Origin: JAFMPW01 sp040830565
GTDB lineage: Bacteria; Bacteroidota; Bacteroidia; Flavobacteriales; Flavobacteriaceae
Direction of reading: 5' to 3'
Assembly: GCA_040830565.1 (NCBI GenBank)
Contig: JBFOMC010000070.1
Coordinates: forward strand, 1-5,338
DNA: 5,338 bases
The position numbers and the translations under genes are program-made. The notes under the pieces were generated by a model. That model had not been told where the DNA came from and did no database searches. It saw only the letters and a program-made list of their open reading frames with translations. Below are positions 1 through 5,338 of this stretch, piece by piece (within the stretch, counting starts at the first letter, position 1; every line of letters starts with the position of its first letter).

Positions 1-2
1 AC

Positions 3-71
3 AACATTCCGGCATTTAAGCCTGCTAAGGTTTTTGTTGAAGGAGTAAAGAGTAACGTACAAGTGCAATAA
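3..71 (+). CDS. HU/IHF-family DNA-binding protein, C-terminal fragment (cut by window edge)
   Basis: Only the last 22 codons are present; the gene begins before the window. The visible peptide starts NIPAFKPAKVFVEGVK and ends at TAA 69-71, with a second in-frame TAA directly after (72-74). The run P-A-F-K-P-A-K followed by a short helix matches the C-terminal strand and last helix of HU/IHF proteins (compare the E. coli HU ending V-P-S-F-R-A-G-K-A-L-K-D-A-V-N). Members of this family are small dimeric nucleoid proteins of about 90-100 residues that bend DNA. The tail after the helix is a few residues longer than in E. coli HU, which is common in Bacteroidota. The DNA-binding arm lies outside the window, so HU and IHF cannot be told apart. 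The next gene starts 25 nt downstream, so co-transcription is plausible. Confidence 0.72.
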   Translation, partial: NIPAFKPAKVFVEGVKSNVQVQ

Positions 72-96
72 TAACAGCAAAAAAAAGTAGAACTTC

Positions 97-186
97 ATGC
101 CGAGTGGTAAAAAAAGGAAAAGACATAAGGTAGCTACCCATAAGCGAAAAAAGCGAAGGAGAGCTAACCGACACAAGAAGAAGTAA
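97..186 (+). CDS. 29-residue highly basic protein, COX24/mS38-like (putative ribosomal protein)
   Basis: ATG 97 to TAA 184-186 encodes 29 residues, of which 10 are Lys, 7 Arg and 3 His. It begins MPSGKKRKRHKVATHKRK and ends in a triple lysine. I recognise this as a small protein found very widely in Bacteroidota. It resembles the C-terminal domain of mitochondrial COX24/AURKAIP1, which is the mitochondrial small-subunit protein mS38; Bacteroidota homologs are often annotated as AURKAIP1/COX24 domain proteins. That recognition is from memory. The composition and length suit an rRNA-binding extension peptide that sits on the ribosome. A run of eight A's lies about 10-17 nt upstream and there is no Shine-Dalgarno motif. 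It lies between an HU-type gene and an RNase E/G gene, a nucleic-acid-binding context. Gene callers often miss it because of its size. A ribosomal role is inferred, not shown by the sequence. Confidence 0.82.
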   Translation: MPSGKKRKRHKVATHKRKKRRRANRHKKK

Positions 187-193
187 CTGATAT

Positions 194-226
194 AAGGGGC
201 TGAAAGTTTCATCCCCTTTCTATTTC
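194..226 (+). terminator. Hairpin downstream of the 29-residue gene, possible terminator or attenuator
   Basis: AAGGGG (194-199) pairs with CCCCTT (213-218). After a single C/T mismatch the stem continues with TGAA (201-204) and TTCA (208-211) around a 3-nt loop. The downstream tract TCTATTTC is only partly U-rich, so termination is probably incomplete. It starts 7 nt after the stop codon of the small gene and may set the ratio of the HU and small-protein messages to RNase message. Confidence 0.5.
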
Positions 227-299
227 AATTGCTTCATACGTTCATTGACATAGAGATTCTAAAAAGGATTTCGACGGGTTACACAACCTGTTACAACAA

Positions 300-1889
300 A
301 TGTTTAATCATCCGTCTGCGGACGGAAATAAATTAAATCAGGTGAATAGAGAATTAATCGTAAGATCCAATTCTAATGCCGTCGATTTTGCCTTACTAAA
401 GGATGGAAAGCTCATAGAACTTCACAAAGAAGAAGACAACAATAATTTTAATGTTGGCGACATATTAATAGCAAAAGTGAGAAAACCTGTTACGGGTTTA
501 AATGCTGCCTTTGTGAATGTAGGTTATGAGAAAGATGCATTTCTGCATTACCATGATCTGGGGCCTCAGCTGGCTTCCATGTTGAAATTTATAAAAAGAG
601 TGAGTACAGGGAAATTAAGAGATTATTCCCTGAAAAATTTTCCATTCGAAAAAGATATTGATAAGCATGGCACTATTAATAACGTCATAAAAGCTAATCA
701 ATCTTTGTTAGTGCAAATTGTTAAAGAGCCCATTTCTACCAAAGGACCGAGAATAAGTTCAGAACTTTCCATCGCGGGACGTTACCTTGTTATGGTTCCT
801 TTTTCTGACCGAGTTTCCGTATCGCAAAAAATAGGAAGTAAGGAGGAGAAAGACAGGCTTAAGAGGCTTGTAAAAAGTATTAAGCCCAAAGGTTTTGGGG
901 TGATTATTAGAACAGTTGCAGAAGGCAAAAAAGTAGCAGAATTAGATAAAGATCTTCAAAACTTGCTGAACAAATGGTCAGCAATGTGTAAGAAATTGTA
1001 TAAAGCGCCTACACCCTCAAAGGTTTTGGTTGAGCTTAACAGAGCTTCATCCATTCTAAGAGATGTGTTTAACGACAGTTTCACCGGAATTCATGTGGAC
1101 GACGAAACGCTTTATAACCAGATTAAAGATTATGTGTTGGAGATAGCTCCAGCAAAGGAATCCATTGTAAAATTATATAATTCTTCTGTTCCCATTTTTG
1201 AAAAATTTGGGATAGAACGGCAGATAAAAACGTCTTTTGGACGTACCGCCTCTATGAGCAAGGGTGCTTATTTGATCATAGATCATACAGAAGCCCTACA
1301 TGTTATTGATGTAAATAGTGGCAACCGTTCTAACAAGGCAAAAAATCAGGAAGATACCGCTTTGGAAGTGAATTTACTTGCGGCCTCCGAAATTGCCAGG
1401 CAGCTGAGGTTGCGGGATATGGGCGGTATTATCGTTGTCGATTTTATAGACATGGTAAAAGCCGATCACAGAAGAAAGCTTTTTGATCATCTAAGAGATG
1501 AGATGAAAGATGATAGGGCCAAACATAAAATATTGCCACCAAGCAAGTTTGGACTTATCCAGATTACAAGACAACGGGTCAGGCCTGAAGTCAATATTAA
1601 AACAACAGAAGAAAATCCCAATGGCAATGGCCAGGAAGTGGAGGCTCCTATTGGATTGATCAATAAGATCAACGTAGATCTGGAGCGAATTCTGAGTGGT
1701 CCCAATAAGGACAAAGGACTAATTTTGAACATCCATCCCTTTATTGCGGCCTATATTACAAAAGGATTTCCATCCATACGTTCCAAGTGGTTTTTGGAGC
1801 ATAAAAAATGGATTAAAGTACAACCTCGAGATGCGTACACGTACCTCGAGTACCGTTTTAAAGATAAAGACGGGAAAACCATAAAATAG
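300..1889 (+). CDS. rng: Ribonuclease E/G family endoribonuclease (RNase G-like)
   Basis: This is a single-strand-specific endoribonuclease for rRNA maturation and mRNA turnover, cytoplasmic, 529 residues (E. coli RNase G has 489). An S1-type RNA-binding region lies at about 50-140 (GDILIAKVRKPVTGLNAAFVNVG). The 5'-monophosphate sensor is seen as R204-T205 in GFGVIIRT, matching R169/T170 of E. coli RNase E. The DNase I-like catalytic region has the metal-binding D337 (VIDVNSG) and D381 (VVDFIDM), 44 residues apart against 43 in RNase E. The RNase E scaffold tail is absent. The Zn-link motif CPxC expected after TRQRVRP is missing; the only cysteine in the protein is in WSAMCKK. Start: ATG 300 adds 14 poorly conserved residues. 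GTG 342 gives (M)NRELIVRSNS, which resembles the N-terminus usual in flavobacterial homologs, and has A-rich sequence upstream; I favour GTG 342 but give the longer frame. A strong terminator follows directly. Confidence 0.95.
   Translation: MFNHPSADGNKLNQVNRELIVRSNSNAVDFALLKDGKLIELHKEEDNNNFNVGDILIAKVRKPVTGLNAAFVNVGYEKDAFLHYHDLGPQLASMLKFIKRVSTGKLRDYSLKNFPFEKDIDKHGTINNVIKANQSLLVQIVKEPISTKGPRISSELSIAGRYLVMVPFSDRVSVSQKIGSKEEKDRLKRLVKSIKPKGFGVIIRTVAEGKKVAELDKDLQNLLNKWSAMCKKLYKAPTPSKVLVELNRASSILRDVFNDSFTGIHVDDETLYNQIKDYVLEIAPAKESIVKLYNSSVPIFEKFGIERQIKTSFGRTASMSKGAYLIIDHTEALHVIDVNSGNRSNKAKNQEDTALEVNLLAASEIARQLRLRDMGGIIVVDFIDMVKADHRRKLFDHLRDEMKDDRAKHKILPPSKFGLIQITRQRVRPEVNIKTTEENPNGNGQEVEAPIGLINKINVDLERILSGPNKDKGLILNIHPFIAAYITKGFPSIRSKWFLEHKKWIKVQPRDAYTYLEYRFKDKDGKTIK
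311..326 (+). promoter_or_regulatory. cUNCGg-tetraloop hairpin just upstream of the probable RNase G start
   Basis: TCCGTC (311-316) pairs perfectly with GACGGA (321-326) around the loop TGCG. In RNA this is C(UGCG)G, a member of the unusually stable cUNCGg tetraloop class. The hairpin ends 15 nt before GTG 342, the likely family-consistent start, and begins 8 nt after ATG 302. If GTG 342 is used, it sits in the leader next to the translation start. A leader role is inferred; it could also be a copy of a short palindromic repeat. Confidence 0.4.
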
Positions 1890-1924
1890 AAAAAAGCGAT
1901 TTCGAGAACGGAATCGCTTTTTTT
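1890..1924 (+). terminator. Intrinsic terminator of the RNase G gene
   Basis: GCGATT (1896-1901) pairs with AATCGC (1912-1917). The stem is extended inward by a T/G wobble and two C-G pairs around an AGAA loop. It is flanked by an A-run (1890-1895) and an uninterrupted T-run (1918-1924). It begins directly after the RNase stop codon (1887-1889). This is a textbook Rho-independent terminator, and the paired A- and T-tracts would also allow function on the opposite strand. It separates the RNase transcript from the glycoside hydrolase gene. Confidence 0.92.
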
Positions 1925-1935
1925 GTTTATACCCC

Positions 1936-1967
1936 TTGGTTAGTGAGGTTATTCTTGAATATTTATA
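1936..1967 (+). promoter_or_regulatory. Weak candidate promoter for the glycoside hydrolase-recX unit
   Basis: A promoter is expected between the terminator at 1924 and the ATG at 2015. The best match to the Bacteroidota pattern (TTG near -33, TAnnTTTG near -7) is TTG at 1936-1938 followed after 21 nt by TATTTATA at 1960-1967, which lacks the final TTG. An alternative -7 element is GACCTTTG (1990-1997), which has a good TTTG but no TTG at a suitable distance. A small inverted repeat, ACAAT-AGCA-ATTGT (1976-1989), lies between them and could be an operator. All three are weak. Confidence 0.2.
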
Positions 1968-2014
1968 TTTTTACGACAATAGCAATTGTGACCTTTGATC
2001 TAATATCGTAAAAT

Positions 2015-4423
2015 ATGAAACAACTACCCGCGCTAGTCCTACTTTTAATTAGCCTGATCTGTTGCGAATCTAAGGAAGTCAGCACGGACTTTAGATCCGC
2101 TTTTAATGACTCTCCTTCCATTGAAGGTAATACATCCTATTTAAATTCTCCCTATGTAACTGCTGGCAATCGGGTGTATATGGTCGGTCATCAGGATGGC
2201 TCTTTTCCAGAACTAGGTTGGCATATAAAAGGTGAAATGGGGGGCATCTGGAACCACCCAATCAAAATAATGGACGGTTTTAATGCATCCCTGGTCATAG
2301 AAGATGAGGAGATCCCTTTAGATGCTGCAAATTCGTTTATAAACTACCCTATCGGTAATAAACACCTTTATAAGCTCTCTGATCAAAACCTAAATATAGA
2401 ACGCCTTCAATTTGTTCCCGATAACAAAGAGGGAATAGCAGTACAATTTGTTTTGGAAAACAACCGAGAAAATCCTCTGGAGCTCGAGTTCAGGTTTACG
2501 GGACATTCTGATTTGAGGCCCACCTGGCTCGGTGAAGAGTCTGGCATGAAGGATGGGCAGGACGAGGGCAGCTATGATCAATCACTTGACGCCTGGATCA
2601 TTAAAGATGCTTCAAGCCCATGGAGTGTTATTTTTGGTGCTGATAGCCCCTCGATCTCACAATCTTCCGAGAGCAGTGACTATAGCGGTAATGGTATTTC
2701 CCGGCAATTAAGCTATGCAGTTGCCATTCCAGCCCAGGGAACAGCCCAGCTCACTTTTACCATAGCGGGGTCCTACAACAATACCGAAGCTGCCATTGAA
2801 AGCTTTGAGGCAATTAAAACCAAGTTGCAGGGGTTTGTACAAAGTAAAAAGGAGCGGTATGCATCTCTGGCAAATCAGTCTAAACTTACTATCCCGGACA
2901 AGAAAATGCAGGAGGCATTTGAATGGTTAAAATATAACTGTGACTGGTTGATCCGTACTGTTCCAGAAATAGGTACCGGAATAACCGCAGGTATTCCTGA
3001 CTACCCCTGGTGGTTTGGCGTAGACAGTGAATATGCCCTGAAAGGCTATATGGCTATTGGTCAGACCGATGCGGTAAATTCAACAATTGCCTTGCTAGAT
3101 AGTGTATCTAATGCCGTTAACGGCAACGGAAAGATAATTCACGAAATGTCTACAAATGGAGTCGTGTTTAACAAGGGAAATATTAATGAAACCCCTCAAT
3201 TTGCATCATTGATCTGGGAGATCTATCAATGGAATGGAGAGCTTGAATTCTTACAGAAATATTTCCCCACAGTTAAAAAAGGTCTGGAATGGTTGATGGC
3301 CGAAAATGATGAAAATAAAAACCTATTCCCCGATGGCTTCGGAATGATGGAAATTCACGGGCTTGACAGCGAAATGATAGATGTGGCAGCTTACACTCAA
3401 AGAGCATTTGATGACGCTTCAAAAATGGCTCTGGCATTAGGGGATACCGAACTTTCTAAACAGTATAGCGATACTGCAAAGGTGCTAAAAGAGCAAATAA
3501 ATAAGGCCTTCTGGTCTGAAGAATTCAATTCCTATGCAGACTTTTTAGGTACAGACAAACAGGCATTGCATCTGATTGAAGACGCCATCGTAAGGGCAGA
3601 TACCCTGGATAAACCCTGGGCTATTGAGGAATTGAAACAAACCAAGAACAAGATCCTTGCTAATCCCTCTAAAGACCTAAGGCCATTTGTCTTGCACCAT
3701 AATTGGGTGGTAAACACCCCAATGGAAATGAAAATTGCCGAGGAAGACAAGGCTTTGAGAGCTTTAGAAACTGCTGAAAAATTTGTCAACCCCTTTGGTG
3801 TCTTCGTAACGGGAATTGACCGCGACGCGTCTGCCGGCTCTGATGACGGCTCTTTTGCAGGCAGCAAAGTGTTCTCTTATACGGGTGCGGTAATGACCCT
3901 ACCAACCGGGGTACAGGCGGTAGCTGAAAACAATTATGGCAGACCAGACAAAGCGCTGAACTACCTGGAGCGAATGACTAGAACCTTTAGCTATGCCCTG
4001 CCTGGTAGTATTTATGAAGTTTCACCTGATTACGGAATGATCACTCAGGCGTGGAATATTTACAGTTATGCTGTTCCCATAGTAAACCAGTTTTTTGGGA
4101 TACAACCGCGGGCTTCCGAGAAGAAAGTGGTAATTGCGCCACAAATGCCAAAGGCATGGAAGAACGCTTCTTTGGAGCATGTAATGATAGCAGATAATGA
4201 AGTTTCTGTTTTTTATGAAGATGGGAAGGACGGTTTGAACATTCAAATAACTCAGCAAAATCCGGAATGGACCCTGGAAGTGATCCTTCCCGAGCCAGAA
4301 AATGGAGAATATCATTTGGTTAAGGGGGAGGCCAAGCAAAGTAAATCCGGCACCGACAACCTATTTACCTCATCTTCCGTCGGGCTGGAGATACAGTTGC
4401 AGTTAAGCCCTTCTGAAAACTAA
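2015..4423 (+). CDS. Probable lipoprotein, six-hairpin glycoside hydrolase, glycogen-debranching-like
   Basis: 802 residues. The N-terminus MKQLPALVLLLISLICCESK has a charged start, a hydrophobic core and a Cys pair at 16-17, so it is probably a lipoprotein. The lipobox is non-canonical (Ile or Cys before the Cys). Residues about 30-285 look like an all-beta domain of the kind preceding the catalytic barrel in debranching enzymes. Residues about 295-700 look like an (alpha/alpha)6 barrel related to amylo-alpha-1,6-glucosidases (COG3408 type). Marks are PWWFGVDSEY (D337, E339), EIHGLDSEMIDVAAYTQRAF (E446, D451, E453, D456), and YEVSPDYGMITQAW (E668). The acidic residues in these are candidate acid/base catalysts; I cannot assign them. 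A beta-rich tail with the pattern VVIAPQMPKAW follows at about 710-790, as in many barrel hydrolases. It probably acts on an oligosaccharide in the periplasm or at the outer membrane; the substrate is not predictable. No SusCD genes are nearby. recX follows after 19 nt. GH78- or GH63-like enzymes are alternatives. Confidence 0.82.
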   Translation: MKQLPALVLLLISLICCESKEVSTDFRSAFNDSPSIEGNTSYLNSPYVTAGNRVYMVGHQDGSFPELGWHIKGEMGGIWNHPIKIMDGFNASLVIEDEEIPLDAANSFINYPIGNKHLYKLSDQNLNIERLQFVPDNKEGIAVQFVLENNRENPLELEFRFTGHSDLRPTWLGEESGMKDGQDEGSYDQSLDAWIIKDASSPWSVIFGADSPSISQSSESSDYSGNGISRQLSYAVAIPAQGTAQLTFTIAGSYNNTEAAIESFEAIKTKLQGFVQSKKERYASLANQSKLTIPDKKMQEAFEWLKYNCDWLIRTVPEIGTGITAGIPDYPWWFGVDSEYALKGYMAIGQTDAVNSTIALLDSVSNAVNGNGKIIHEMSTNGVVFNKGNINETPQFASLIWEIYQWNGELEFLQKYFPTVKKGLEWLMAENDENKNLFPDGFGMMEIHGLDSEMIDVAAYTQRAFDDASKMALALGDTELSKQYSDTAKVLKEQINKAFWSEEFNSYADFLGTDKQALHLIEDAIVRADTLDKPWAIEELKQTKNKILANPSKDLRPFVLHHNWVVNTPMEMKIAEEDKALRALETAEKFVNPFGVFVTGIDRDASAGSDDGSFAGSKVFSYTGAVMTLPTGVQAVAENNYGRPDKALNYLERMTRTFSYALPGSIYEVSPDYGMITQAWNIYSYAVPIVNQFFGIQPRASEKKVVIAPQMPKAWKNASLEHVMIADNEVSVFYEDGKDGLNIQITQQNPEWTLEVILPEPENGEYHLVKGEAKQSKSGTDNLFTSSSVGLEIQLQLSPSEN

Positions 4424-4442
4424 TAAATTCGCTTCAGAACAG

Positions 4443-4919
4443 ATGTACCCCTACAGAAAAGCCTATACGGTTTCAGAGGCCATAGCCAAAATGGAGTATT
4501 ATTGCAGTTATCGTGAACGTTGCCATAAAGAAGTTCAGACCAAGCTCAGGGAAATGAGGATGATCCCGGATGCAATAGATCAAATAATCACCCACCTAAT
4601 CCGAGAAGATTATTTGAACGAAGAACGATTTGCCCGAGCTTTTGCACGAGGCAAGCATCACATAAAAAATTGGGGACGCAACCGAATTGTATCCGAGTTG
4701 AAATCTAGAAATATCTCCAAATTCAACATTGCAAACGCCTTAGAGGAAGTTGATGAAAAAAACTACATACAAAACTTCAATATCCTCGCAGAGAAAAGAC
4801 TGGCTCAAATAAAGGAAACAGATCCACAGAAAAGGCGCCGAAAGTTAGCAGACTATCTACTATACCGTGGTTGGGAAAGCAATTTGGTTTATGATAAGGT
4901 CCGGGAACTTATTGTCTAA
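4443..4919 (+). CDS. recX: RecX family regulator of RecA
   Basis: 158 residues, the normal length for RecX, which binds RecA filaments and limits recombinase activity in the cytoplasm. The fold is a chain of three-helix repeats: about residues 8-53, 54-102 and 105-157. The family hallmark is YLNEERFARAFARGK at 57-71, followed by WGRNRIVSELKSRNIS at 77-92. The first repeat carries YYCSYRERCHKEV (19-31), which I recall as typical of Bacteroidota RecX. The last repeat ends with YLLYRGWESNLVYDKV. ATG 4443 is 19 nt after the hydrolase stop codon, so co-transcription is likely, and there is no Shine-Dalgarno motif. recA is not adjacent, unlike in many proteobacteria. No clear intrinsic terminator follows; the convergent cupin gene ends 32 nt downstream. 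Confidence 0.93.
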   Translation: MYPYRKAYTVSEAIAKMEYYCSYRERCHKEVQTKLREMRMIPDAIDQIITHLIREDYLNEERFARAFARGKHHIKNWGRNRIVSELKSRNISKFNIANALEEVDEKNYIQNFNILAEKRLAQIKETDPQKRRRKLADYLLYRGWESNLVYDKVRELIV

Positions 4920-4951
4920 GTGCTAAAAGGCAAAGCTTCAAAAGAGCTGTT

Positions 4952-5338
4952 CTAAGAAGCCGCCCCGCTCTTAATTTTGCTGTTTGTTCTCTGAATAGCT
5001 TGTTCATTCTTCCAATCTATCCAATCTTGCCCCTTGAGCCTTCTCATAAGATTATCATAATGCCTCATGATCAGGACATTGTAAATGGCCCTCCCTAAAT
5101 TTTTCGGGTTTCTGGCAATTGCTCTTAAACTCATGGAGAAACCAGGAGTAATATATTTCATATAATGCCAATAGCCTTCAGGCATATAGAGGATCTCGCC
5201 ATGTCCAAGATGTGTTTTGTAGCCATTTACATGGGCTAGGCCCGGCCATTTTTCCATATCGGGATCCGAAAAATCTATGCTCTCATGAGTAATTAAAGAA
5301 TGAGGCACTTTATAGAGGTATTGAGTTTCTGATTGATG
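4952..5338 (-). CDS. Cupin/JmjC-like protein, C-terminal part (cut by window edge)
   Basis: Read on the minus strand, this frame is open from the right edge (HQSETQYLYKVPHSL...) to TAG at 4954-4952. A start at GTG 5308 is possible in principle, but the open frame and conserved-looking sequence continue upstream of it, so this is the 3' end of a longer gene. The motif GHGEILYMPEGYWHYMKY matches the second half of cupin_8/JmjC-type folds. There the His in YWHYM (codon 5167-5165) would be the distal iron ligand of an Fe(II)/2-oxoglutarate oxygenase. The HxD pair that should supply the other ligands lies outside the window, so activity cannot be judged. The tail after ITPGFSMSLRA is helical and Lys/Arg-rich (NLMRRLKGQDWIDWKNEQ). 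Known relatives hydroxylate protein side chains; the substrate here is unknown. It converges on recX with a 32-bp gap. Confidence 0.8.
   Translation of the reverse strand, partial: HQSETQYLYKVPHSLITHESIDFSDPDMEKWPGLAHVNGYKTHLGHGEILYMPEGYWHYMKYITPGFSMSLRAIARNPKNLGRAIYNVLIMRHYDNLMRRLKGQDWIDWKNEQAIQRTNSKIKSGAAS

Noticed and set aside
278..297. GGTT-ACAC-AACC mini-hairpin and repeated GTTACA before the RNase start
   Set aside because: Stems of 4 bp and a 6-base repeat are expected by chance in a region of this length.
1487..1732. Minus-strand open frame of 81 codons inside the RNase G gene
   Set aside because: It lies wholly opposite a strongly conserved catalytic region and its translation has no recognisable family; it is a shadow of the real gene.
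1825..1855. Repeated CTCGAG and GTAC palindromes near the end of the RNase gene
   Set aside because: They fall in codons for the conserved C-terminal D-A-Y-T-Y-L-E-Y segment and form no extended stem; coincidence of codon choice is enough.
2390..2581. Minus-strand open frame of 63 codons inside the hydrolase gene
   Set aside because: Antisense to a continuous, domain-bearing frame, with no family resemblance.
3532..3867. Minus-strand open frame of 111 codons inside the hydrolase gene
   Set aside because: Low-complexity Ser/Leu/Ala-rich translation, antisense to the conserved barrel domain.
4022..4339. Minus-strand open frame of 105 codons inside the hydrolase gene
   Set aside because: Antisense to the hydrolase C-terminal region, with no signal of its own.
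4920..4960. Possible bidirectional terminator between recX and the cupin gene (GCTTC...GAAGC, AGCT...AGCT)
   Set aside because: Stems are only 4-5 bp, the loops are long and there is no T-tract, so I cannot support a terminator call.
5306..5308. GTG on the minus strand as the start of a complete 118-residue protein
   Set aside because: The frame stays open to the window edge with residues (QYLYK) that fit the cupin family, so this GTG encodes an internal Val of a longer protein.

Overview
The window looks like ordinary chromosome from a member of the Bacteroidota, most likely family Flavobacteriaceae. The RNase E/G homolog, the RecX homolog and the 29-residue basic protein all read like flavobacterial versions of these proteins. 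Start codons are preceded by A-rich stretches rather than Shine-Dalgarno motifs, as is usual in this phylum. This assignment rests on remembered family sequences, not on a database search.

Layout, left to right. (1) Positions 3-71 are the last 22 codons of an HU/IHF-type DNA-binding protein that enters from the left edge. (2) Positions 97-186 encode a 29-residue, extremely basic protein resembling the COX24/mS38 domain, probably a ribosome-associated protein. (3) A hairpin at 194-218 separates it from (4) an RNase E/G-family endoribonuclease (300-1889, or more probably starting at GTG 342). That gene keeps the catalytic aspartates and the 5'-end sensor but lacks the Zn-link cysteines. (5) A strong intrinsic terminator (1890-1924) closes this block. 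(6) After about 90 bp comes an 802-residue probable lipoprotein with a six-hairpin, glycogen-debranching-like glycoside hydrolase domain (2015-4423). (7) recX (4443-4919) follows after 19 nt, probably in the same transcript. (8) On the opposite strand, converging on recX, is the C-terminal part of a cupin/JmjC-like protein (4952 to the right edge).

The left half is a nucleic-acid-handling group: nucleoid protein, putative ribosomal protein and RNA-processing enzyme. The right half has an apparently orphan carbohydrate enzyme joined to a recombination regulator; no SusC/SusD pair, transporter or sugar regulator is visible here. I found no mobile element, CRISPR array, tRNA, rRNA or phage gene, and no convincing new multi-gene system. 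The points most worth a second look are the 29-residue gene, the cUNCGg hairpin between the two possible RNase starts, and the missing Zn-link. No stretch longer than 300 bases lacks a gene.
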